Below, one piece after another: positions 1 to 7,396 of a stretch of 64,000 nt of DNA. Position 1 is the stretch's first letter, and each line of letters starts with the position of its first letter. This DNA is from Candidatus Polarisedimenticolia bacterium (GTDB lineage: Bacteria > Acidobacteriota > Polarisedimenticolia > Gp22-AA2). The notes beneath the pieces were generated by a model, which was given only the letters and a program-made list of their open reading frames with translations, was not told the DNA's origin and did not search any database. A program made the position numbers and the translations under genes. The stretch covers positions 26,001 to 90,000 of the forward strand of contig DASYUH010000004.1 in NCBI GenBank assembly GCA_036001465.1, written 5' to 3'.

Positions 1-24
1 AAACCGGGACCGCGTGGCAACCAT

Positions 25-48
25 GCCACAGGGTCCTGTGGCTTTTCT
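25..48 (+). terminator. Rho-independent terminator
   Basis: A perfect 8-bp stem, GCCACAGG (25-32) and CCTGTGGC (35-42), is followed by TTTTCT. It probably ends a gene lying to the left of the window. The tight loop implies that only about seven pairs form. It isolates the lpxC promoter region from upstream transcription. Confidence 0.6.
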
Positions 49-149
49 GCGATTCCGCTCGACACGGCTTTCGGGCAGCGTGCGCCAGGTCACGTCATAA
101 CTCATTTAATATAAGTCATTTAGAAAATACTCCCCCGTCGGCATCGTCA

Positions 150-165
150 TGGCACAGGGGGTGCA
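150..165 (+). promoter_or_regulatory. Sigma54-type promoter of lpxC
   Basis: TGGCACAGGGGGTGCA has the invariant GG (-24) and GC (-12) separated by exactly ten bases. It matches TGGCAC-N5-TTGCA except for G in place of the first T of the -12 element. It lies about 50 bp upstream of the lpxC start. The stretch just before it (95-130) is AT-rich with a repeated TCATTTA, which could hold an activator site. An NtrY/NtrX-like pair follows 1.4 kb downstream. A match to one 16-bp consensus can arise by chance. Confidence 0.5.
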
Positions 166-217
166 ATAGGTTCCTGCCGTTGTGGTGGTCTGATTCGAGG
201 ACTCGAGGAGGGGACGC

Positions 218-1153
218 GTGGCCGAGAACCAGAAGACCCTGGCGGCTCGGGTCGACATCGAGGGAATCGCTCTCCATTCCGGAAAGCGGATCACGCTGCG
301 CATCCTGCCCGCCGACGCCGATCACGGCATCGTCTTCGTCCGCGTCGATCTGGGCCGCACCGAGATTCGCGCGTCGCACCGTCACCTGGGCGCCAGCAAC
401 TATTCCACATCGCTCCGCCTGGGGTCCGTGGTGGTGGCGACCGTCGAGCATCTGCTGTCGGCCCTGCACGGGCTGGCGATCGACAACGCCCGCATCGAGC
501 TCGACGGTCCCGAGGTCCCGATCCTGGACGGCAGCGCGCGCCCGTTCGTGGACCGGATCCGGGAAGCAGGCATCCGGAGTCTGTCCAGGCCCCGGCGGTT
601 CCTGACGCTGACCCGCCCGGTGCGTGTGCGGTCCGGCGAGCGCGAGATCCTGGCCATCCCGGACAACGTGCTGCAGGCGACCTACGCGATCGACTTTCCG
701 CATCCGGTCATCGGCTACCAGATGGTCGCCACCGAAATCGACGAAGAGACCTACATCGAGTCGATCGCCCCGGCGCGCACCTTCTGCCTGCTGCGCGATG
801 TGGAGGCGATGCGGCGCGCCGGCCTGGCCCTGGGGGGATCGCTGGACAACGCCCTGGTGGTCGGCGACGGCGGCGTCCTGAACGGCTCCCTGCGCTTTCC
901 TGACGAGTTCGCCCGCCACAAGGTCCTCGATCTGGTGGGCGACCTGGCCCTTCTGGAGGCGCCGCTGCGCGCTCACGTCATCGCCTTCAAGGGCGGGCAC
1001 AACCTGCACGCCGCGCTGGTCGCGCAGATCATGGCCAGCCGCTCGACGTGGGCCCTCGGCACCTCCGACGATCTCCTGCCGGACGCACGGGTCGCCGAGT
1101 TTGCGCACCTCAAGGACGCCTTCCTGCCGCAGCCGGCAGCCCAGGCGCGCTAG
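218..1153 (+). CDS. lpxC: UDP-3-O-acyl-N-acetylglucosamine deacetylase LpxC
   Basis: Zinc-dependent deacetylase of the first committed step of lipid A synthesis, acting in the cytosol on UDP-3-O-acyl-GlcNAc. The 311 residues match the family length. The expected zinc ligands are all present: H78 in VEHLLSAL, and H234 and D238 in FARHKVLDLVGD. The catalytic histidine H261 lies in FKGGHNLHAAL. The start is GTG with the strong Shine-Dalgarno GAGGAGGGGA ending five bases upstream. It stands alone, far from lpxD-fabZ-lpxA (38.8-41.2 kb), behind a sigma54-like promoter, which would be unusual control for an essential lipid A gene. Identity is certain; regulation is inferred. Confidence 0.97.
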   Translation: MAENQKTLAARVDIEGIALHSGKRITLRILPADADHGIVFVRVDLGRTEIRASHRHLGASNYSTSLRLGSVVVATVEHLLSALHGLAIDNARIELDGPEVPILDGSARPFVDRIREAGIRSLSRPRRFLTLTRPVRVRSGEREILAIPDNVLQATYAIDFPHPVIGYQMVATEIDEETYIESIAPARTFCLLRDVEAMRRAGLALGGSLDNALVVGDGGVLNGSLRFPDEFARHKVLDLVGDLALLEAPLRAHVIAFKGGHNLHAALVAQIMASRSTWALGTSDDLLPDARVAEFAHLKDAFLPQPAAQAR

Positions 1154-1197
1154 CACCCCCCCCACCGACCATTGCGCTGAGCCCTCTCCATGTCCGA

Positions 1198-1323
1198 GCG
1201 GCGGGCCGGAGCGGGTTGCGGGGCCGTGGCTCATGCTCGCTCGCGAAGCGGCTTCGAGACCACCTCAGACGCATGGCGCGGCTCGAAATCGCCACGTCCC
1301 CGCAGCCCGCTCCGGCCCACCAC
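1198..1323 (+). repeat. Palindromic repeat element, copy 1
   Basis: The ends form an inverted repeat: 1203-1221 pairs with 1300-1318 with a single mismatch, and pairing continues imperfectly outward. The interior contains CTCATGCTCGCTCGCGA and CATGGCGCGGCTCGAAATCG, both found in copy 2 on the opposite strand. A small hairpin CGAAG-CGG-CTTCG (1244-1256) sits inside. This is a REP- or MITE-like non-coding element. No target-site duplication is visible. Confidence 0.6.
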
Positions 1324-1398
1324 GCACCTACGGCGATCCCTCATCGCACGGCTCCGTGGTCACGTCCTGGATATCCCCGGCTGACAAGGGGAGGGGAT

Positions 1399-1533
1399 CT
1401 TCAGCCACAGGTGGCGGGCCGCGGCGGGTTGCGGCGATTTCGAGCCGCGCCATGTGTCCAAGAGGGCCACGCCGTGTCCCTCGCGAGCGAGCATGAGCCG
1501 CAACCCGCCGCGGCCCGCCACCCGTGACTGAAG
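1399..1533 (-). repeat. Palindromic repeat element, copy 2 (inverted)
   Basis: A perfect 25-bp terminal inverted repeat (1410-1434 with 1498-1522) extends with two mismatches to about 1399 and 1533. The interior is the reverse complement of the conserved blocks of copy 1, while the centre differs. Together the two copies form a larger cruciform-capable structure between lpxC and the DUF4390 gene. Confidence 0.65.
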
Positions 1534-1544
1534 GGGCCCGGCCC

Positions 1545-1573
1545 TTGCCACCCCCGGGGCTCTCCGATAGACT
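1545..1573 (+). promoter_or_regulatory. Sigma70-type promoter for DUF4390-ntrY
   Basis: TTGCCA (1545-1550) and TAGACT (1568-1573) are separated by exactly 17 bp, about 60 bp upstream of the DUF4390 start. TAGACT is also the -10 of the DUF465 promoter at 24.6 kb. Confidence 0.45.
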
Positions 1574-1632
1574 GCCGGTTCCGGAAGCGGCGCGTCCCGC
1601 CGAGGGCCGCGCTCCTTCACCCCAAGCGAGGC

Positions 1633-2205
1633 ATGAAGGCGAGCATCGGTCTGCCGACGGTCTGCCTGATCTCCGGTCTGTGCGCGGCGCCGGTGCTGGC
1701 CGGCCCCGCGCTGGCGCACCTGACCGCGCAGCGCCAGGGTGACAGCTACGTGGCCTCCTGCCGGCTCGAGGGGGGGCTCACTCCGGACGTCGAGGAAGAG
1801 ATCGAAGCCGGTCTCCCGAAGACCATCGAGTTCCGCCTGCAGGTCTACCGGCGGCGCACCGCGTTTCTGGACCAGCTCATCCTGAAGCGCAGGATCGAGT
1901 GCACCGTCCTCCGTGACACCCTGACGCAGCAGTACACGCTGACGCGCCGCGTGGATGGCGAGCTCCAGGAGTCGCAGGTCACCGACGCGCCCCCGGTGAT
2001 GCGCGCCTTCATGACGGCCCTCGACGGCGTGCCGCTCGTCCGCGCCGACGGCCTGGATCCGGAATCGGAGTACTACCTGAAGGCCAAGGCGGGCCTGGGT
2101 GGCCTCGTCTTCCGTTTTTACCTGATCCCATGGCCGAACGACACGGGCTGGGAGCGGGTCCCGCTGGGTCCGCAGGGGGGGAAGAGCGTTGGCCCGAAGC
2201 CCTGA
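1633..2205 (+). CDS. DUF4390 family secreted protein
   Basis: A 190-residue protein with an N-terminal signal peptide (hydrophobic residues about 5-23, ending in an Ala-rich cleavage region), so probably periplasmic or membrane-anchored. The rest is a predicted beta-rich domain resembling DUF4390. That family is commonly encoded just before NtrY-type kinases, as here: the kinase gene overlaps its 3' end by 17 bp. Its molecular role is unknown. The context suggests an accessory or input role for the downstream kinase, which is inference. The gene has its own candidate promoter. Confidence 0.75.
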   Translation: MKASIGLPTVCLISGLCAAPVLAGPALAHLTAQRQGDSYVASCRLEGGLTPDVEEEIEAGLPKTIEFRLQVYRRRTAFLDQLILKRRIECTVLRDTLTQQYTLTRRVDGELQESQVTDAPPVMRAFMTALDGVPLVRADGLDPESEYYLKAKAGLGGLVFRFYLIPWPNDTGWERVPLGPQGGKSVGPKP

Positions 2206-4423
2206 TCCTCCGAACCGCGCGCCGGTCTCCCGCATCAGGGTCGATCGCCTGGTCCGGTCGAGCATTCTGGTTCTGCTGCTGGTGTTCCTTGTCGGGTCCG
2301 TCCTGCTGCGCAAGGCCACCCATTTCTCGTGGATCTACATCACCAATTCGGTCCTCCTGTCGTCGCTGTTCCTGATCAACGCCATCCTGATCCTCACCCT
2401 CGTGACGCTCCTGATGCGCAACCTCATCAAGGCGCTGGTGGAGCGCCGGCGCGGCATCCTCGGATCGCGGTTCAGGACCAAGCTGGTCTTCTCCCTTCTG
2501 ATGCTGTGGCTGCTCCCCTCGATGATCATCTTCTGGGCCGCGCTGCACCTGATCCAGAGGAGCGTCGACCGCTGGTTCAATGATCCGATGGACCGGCTGA
2601 CCGACGCCTCGCAGCAGATTGTCGAGACCTATTACGGCGACGCCCGGAAGCGCGGTGCGGCGTTCGCGGCCGAAGTGGCCCGTCGGCTGGAGGAAGGAGG
2701 ACAGGCGGTCCCGCAGGCGCGCGCGGGCATTCATGAGGCCCTGGGAGTCCTCCTGCGCGAGTACCACCTCGATCTCGTGGCCCTCGACGCGGGGCGCGAT
2801 CCCCCGTTTCTCGTGGTCGACCCGCACGTGCCCGCCACGGGGGATCTGCGGGAGATCCCGGCCAACCTCCGGCTGCAGGCGTTCCGCGGCGAGCCGTTCA
2901 CGTGGATGTCGGAGTACCGCGGCGGGATGCTCATTCGCTGCGGCCACCCGGTGCGCGCCGGAGGGGAGGGGGCGCCCCAGGCCGTGGCGATCGTCGGCAT
3001 CTTCGTGCCGCGCGACCTCGCGCGGCTGGCGGCGTACGTGTCGCGCAGCAACGAGGACTACCGCCAGATCCGCGCCCAGAAGGGGTTGATCAAACGGATC
3101 TACATCCTGGTGTTCGCCCTCATCACCCTGGTGGTCCTGTTCTCGGTCACGTGGATCGGTCTCTACCTGGCCCGCCGCATCACCGATCCGATCCAGTCGC
3201 TCCTGCACGGGACGCGCGAGATCTCCTCGGGCAACCTCGAGCACCGGGTCGAGGTCGACGCGGGAGACGAGCTGGGGATCCTGGTCGACTCGTTCAACCG
3301 CATGACCGCGGAGCTGAAGGCGGGGAAGGAGACCATCGAGCGGCGCAACCTCGAGCTCTCGGCGAGCAACCGCGAGCTGATGGAGCGCCGGCGGTACATC
3401 GAGACGCTTCTGGACAGCGTCACGGTCGGCGTCGTGTCGAGCGATCGCGAAGGTCGGGTCACCACGGTCAACCGCGCGACGCTGCGCCTTCTGTCGCTCG
3501 ACCCCGCGGCGGGCCTCGTCGGCCGGCCTTTGAAGGACCTCCTGCCCCCGGAGGGGAGCCGGGCGATCGAGGATCTGGTCGCGGAGGCGCTCTCCGGCGG
3601 CGGGCAATCGGCCGCGCGCGGACTCGAGCTGTCCATCGCCGGCAAGACCTGCTCCCTCGCCATCAGCGCCACGTCCATGCGCGACGAGGCGGGCAATCCC
3701 ATCGGCGTCCTGCTCGTTCTCGAGGACCTGACCGACCTGACGCGGGCGCAGAAGATCGCCGCCTGGCGCGAGGTGGCCCGCCGCCTGGCGCACGAGATCA
3801 AGAACCCGCTGACTCCGATCCAGCTCTCGGCGGAGCGGATCCGGAAGAAGTATGCGGAGCGCGGCGGCGGACTGGATGAGATCGTGGAGGAGGGGACCGC
3901 GGCCATCGTGCGGGAGGTCGCCACGCTCAAGAACCTGGTGGACGAGTTCACCCGGTTCGCGCGCCTGCCGGCGCCGCACCCCGTCGCCACCCGCATCGAG
4001 GAGGTCATCGCGGCGTCGCTCTCCCTCTACAACGGGGTGCATTCGAAGGTGACCATCCGGCCGGTGTGCGACCCCGGCCTCCCGCCGGTGCTCCTGGACC
4101 CCGACCAGATCAAGCGTGTCCTGGTGAACCTTCTCGACAACGCCGTCGAGGCGATGGGTGGGCAGGGGACGGTCACGGTCGAGGCCCGGCGCGATCCGTC
4201 GGGCGCCGTCCGTCTGGAGGTGGCGGACGACGGCCCCGGAATCCGCAAGGAGGACCGCGATCGCCTGTTCCTGCCGTACTTCTCGACGAAGAAGAAAGGG
4301 ACCGGCCTCGGCCTGGCCATCGTCCACCGCATCGTCTCCGATCACCACGGGCGCATCCGGGTCGAGGACAATGCGCCGCGCGGCGCCCGCTTCGTCATCG
4401 AGCTGCCGGCCGCCGCGGCGTGA
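2189..4423 (+). CDS. ntrY: NtrY-like membrane sensor histidine kinase
   Basis: A 744-residue kinase that would autophosphorylate and pass phosphate to the downstream NtrX-like regulator. Order of parts: hydrophobic segments near 21-42, 55-77 and 98-118, an extracytoplasmic region to about 300, a further membrane segment near 308-330, HAMP (about 331-383), PAS (about 400-510), HisKA with phospho-acceptor H535 in HEIKNPLTPIQLS, and an HATPase domain with the N-box LVNLLDNAVEAMG and G-box GTGLGLAIVHRIV. This is the NtrY architecture. The TTG start lies inside the DUF4390 gene. The stimulus is unknown; NtrY homologues have been tied to nitrogen, redox and envelope control. Confidence 0.88.
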   Translation: MARSPDPPNRAPVSRIRVDRLVRSSILVLLLVFLVGSVLLRKATHFSWIYITNSVLLSSLFLINAILILTLVTLLMRNLIKALVERRRGILGSRFRTKLVFSLLMLWLLPSMIIFWAALHLIQRSVDRWFNDPMDRLTDASQQIVETYYGDARKRGAAFAAEVARRLEEGGQAVPQARAGIHEALGVLLREYHLDLVALDAGRDPPFLVVDPHVPATGDLREIPANLRLQAFRGEPFTWMSEYRGGMLIRCGHPVRAGGEGAPQAVAIVGIFVPRDLARLAAYVSRSNEDYRQIRAQKGLIKRIYILVFALITLVVLFSVTWIGLYLARRITDPIQSLLHGTREISSGNLEHRVEVDAGDELGILVDSFNRMTAELKAGKETIERRNLELSASNRELMERRRYIETLLDSVTVGVVSSDREGRVTTVNRATLRLLSLDPAAGLVGRPLKDLLPPEGSRAIEDLVAEALSGGGQSAARGLELSIAGKTCSLAISATSMRDEAGNPIGVLLVLEDLTDLTRAQKIAAWREVARRLAHEIKNPLTPIQLSAERIRKKYAERGGGLDEIVEEGTAAIVREVATLKNLVDEFTRFARLPAPHPVATRIEEVIAASLSLYNGVHSKVTIRPVCDPGLPPVLLDPDQIKRVLVNLLDNAVEAMGGQGTVTVEARRDPSGAVRLEVADDGPGIRKEDRDRLFLPYFSTKKKGTGLGLAIVHRIVSDHHGRIRVEDNAPRGARFVIELPAAAA

Positions 4424-4466
4424 CGGGGCCGGCGCGGCCGAGGGCCCGGGCGACGGCGCCGACGGC

Positions 4467-4475
4467 TGCTAGAAT
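4467..4475 (+). promoter_or_regulatory. Extended -10 promoter for ntrX
   Basis: TGCTAGAAT is an extended -10 with no clear -35. Transcription would start about 18 bases before the ATG, just ahead of the GGAGG ribosome site. The same TGnTAGAnT form precedes gshA, the DUF465 gene and rpsO in this window. Confidence 0.4.
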
Positions 4476-4499
4476 GGGGAGGCAGGCCCCGGAGGCGAC

Positions 4500-5860
<1,361 letters not shown>

Positions 5861-5864
<4 letters not shown>

Positions 5865-5889
5865 CAACTCCTTGCCCGTCTGCTACATA
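5861..5889 (+). promoter_or_regulatory. Sigma70 promoter of the rrf2-radical SAM operon
   Basis: TTGACA (5861-5866), N17, TACATA (5884-5889). The -35 overlaps the ntrX stop codon. The -10 sits in the short direct repeat TACATACATACG, a possible Rrf2 autoregulatory site. The downstream genes (Rrf2, PHP-like, radical SAM, pyk) run with only short gaps. Confidence 0.65.
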
Positions 5890-5921
5890 CATACGCGACG
5901 GGTGCAGAACACGGGGTGCGC

Positions 5922-6329
5922 ATGCAGCTGACCAAGGGCGTCGAGTACGGCATCGAGGGGATCCTGTACCTGGCGCGCCGTTGCGACGATGAGCCGGCGC
6001 TGATCCGTGAAATCTCGCGCGCCACGGCGATTCCCGAGACGTTTCTCTCGAAGATTTTCCAGAGGCTAGCGATGCACGGCATCATCCGGTCCCGCCGCGG
6101 CTTCCGCGGGGGCTTCCGGCTGGCCCGTCCGGCGGGGCGGATCTCGCTCCGCGAGATCGTCGAGGCGGTCCAGGGCCCGATCGAGTTCCATCGCTGTCTC
6201 GATCACTTGAGAGCGCGCGGCAGGCGCCATCGCTGCCACGTGCGGCGCGTGTTCAGAAAGGTCCAGAGGAAGGTCGCCTCCATTCTTGAGCAGACCACAT
6301 TGGAGGACATCCTGCAGGCGACCTCATAG
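5922..6329 (+). CDS. Rrf2 family transcriptional regulator
   Basis: A winged-helix regulator of about 135 residues beginning MQLTKGVEYGIEG, the typical Rrf2 opening. I chose this ATG over the GTG two codons upstream (5916) for that reason; neither has a strong ribosome site. The DNA-recognition part (SKIFQRL, RGFRGGFRLAR) is conserved. IscR carries three cysteines for an iron-sulfur cluster; here that region has only two cysteines, flanked by histidines (HRC and HRCHV, about residues 91-106). It may bind a different cluster or sense otherwise. As first gene of the operon it probably controls the radical SAM enzyme, which itself needs an iron-sulfur cluster. Confidence 0.85.
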   Translation: MQLTKGVEYGIEGILYLARRCDDEPALIREISRATAIPETFLSKIFQRLAMHGIIRSRRGFRGGFRLARPAGRISLREIVEAVQGPIEFHRCLDHLRARGRRHRCHVRRVFRKVQRKVASILEQTTLEDILQATS

Positions 6330-6352
6330 ACCCCGTCGCGGAGGGCTTTTCT

Positions 6353-7312
6353 TTGGCGTCTTCCAGACCAATCGGGTCTGATTCGTCCGGCCGGCACAAT
6401 CCTCCGGGGTCCTCCGGCCCGATCTGCCGGGTCGATCTCCATCTGCATTCCCGCTACTCCGGCGCGGGCCATCTGCGCGCCCGTCGTCTTCGCGGTGAGC
6501 TGGCGGAGCCCGCGGTCCTCTATCGAGCGGCGCGCGCCCGCGGCATGGATCTCGTCACGCTGACCGACGTCGATACCCTGGACGGCTGCCTGCGGTTCCT
6601 GGACTCGCATCCCGGCGCCACCGACTTCTTCGTTTCGGAGGAAGCGTTCGCCGTCGAGCCGGTCACGGGGGCCGCGGTCGGCATCCTGCTCTTCGACATC
6701 GACGAGGCGCAACACCGGGAGGTGCGGCGCCTGAAGGGTGACCTTCACGACGTCGCCGCGTACGTGCGCTCGGAGGGCATCCTGGCTTCGCTCGGGTCGC
6801 TCCTCGGCGTGCTCGAGGCAGGGGGCCGGGACCAGCTGCTGCGGGACATCATCCTGCTGTTCGATCGACATGAGATCCGCAATGGCGCCGAAGGGCGCGC
6901 CTGCAACGACCTGATGACGCGCCTGGTGCAGGAGGTGGCGGCGGGGAGGAGCTTCGGGGTCACGGCGGGGAGCAACGCCCATATCGCGGCGCGGGCGGGC
7001 CGGACGGCCACCCTGGCGCGCTGCCGGGGCCGGGAGGAGTTCCTCGGCGCCCTGCGGAGAAACCAGACATGGGTCACGGGAGACCACGGGCGCGTGTGGG
7101 GCGCCCTCTCCGAGGTCGTGAAGAGCGTCCCGCTCCACCGGGCGGCCGCGCCGCTACTGGACCACTGTCTGAGGCGCGCCCGGAGAACGGCGAGCGCCCG
7201 GCGCACCCGCCGGCGGCTGGACAAGGTCGACGTGCAGAAGTTTCAGGAAAAGGCCAGGTCGTACGAACCGTCGAGACGCGGGGGGACCCCGCGGACGGAC
7301 GAAGCGCGCTGA
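6353..7312 (+). CDS. PHP-like domain protein with altered metal site
   Basis: A 319-residue protein. VDLHLHSRYSG (H30, H32) is the classic first metal motif of PHP phosphoesterases. The second motif, normally TDHDT, reads LTDVDTLDG, so a ligand histidine is replaced by V73. Later parts expected to supply further ligands are also weak. SNAH near the C-terminal side (about residue 206) may be a remnant. Homologues of this layout are annotated as PHP hydrolases, but activity here is doubtful. The start is TTG, 23 bp after rrf2. The basic C-terminal tail after about residue 270 is low-complexity. It is co-transcribed with the radical SAM gene and may be a partner protein; function unknown. Confidence 0.7.
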   Translation: MASSRPIGSDSSGRHNPPGSSGPICRVDLHLHSRYSGAGHLRARRLRGELAEPAVLYRAARARGMDLVTLTDVDTLDGCLRFLDSHPGATDFFVSEEAFAVEPVTGAAVGILLFDIDEAQHREVRRLKGDLHDVAAYVRSEGILASLGSLLGVLEAGGRDQLLRDIILLFDRHEIRNGAEGRACNDLMTRLVQEVAAGRSFGVTAGSNAHIAARAGRTATLARCRGREEFLGALRRNQTWVTGDHGRVWGALSEVVKSVPLHRAAAPLLDHCLRRARRTASARRTRRRLDKVDVQKFQEKARSYEPSRRGGTPRTDEAR

Positions 7313-7339
7313 ATTCCGGCAGGGGCAGGACGCATCGCC

Positions 7340-7396
7340 ATGCAGCGCGCGGCTGGATTCAAAACGAACGCAGTGAGCAAAGAGGAGCGCATATGA
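7340..7396 (+). CDS. Possible 18-codon leader ORF before the radical SAM gene
   Basis: An ATG-initiated frame of 18 codons ends in a TGA overlapping the radical SAM start (ATATGAG), a layout that permits translational coupling. Its end includes the AAGAGGAG ribosome site of the next gene. There is no recognisable product and it may be chance. Confidence 0.2.
   Translation: MQRAAGFKTNAVSKEERI

Larger units (their letters stand above)
1154..1632 (+). other. 479-bp intergenic spacer with paired palindromic repeats
   Basis: No credible coding sequence: the short frames here share no recognisable family and read through the repeats. The spacer holds two inverted copies of a palindromic element (1198-1323 and 1399-1533) and, at its right end, a promoter for the DUF4390 gene. 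Confidence 0.6.

Noticed and set aside
1048..1527. Plus-strand frames spanning the lpxC spacer
   Set aside because: They run through the palindromic repeats, encode Arg/Ala/Pro-rich sequence and have no credible start signal.
2009..4348. Open frame of 779 codons antisense to ntrY
   Set aside because: Low-complexity Arg/Asp/Gly-rich translation opposite a well-supported kinase gene.
7069..7392. N-terminal extension of the radical SAM gene
   Set aside because: It would overlap the end of the PHP-like gene, has no ribosome site, and the ATG at 7393 has a strong one.
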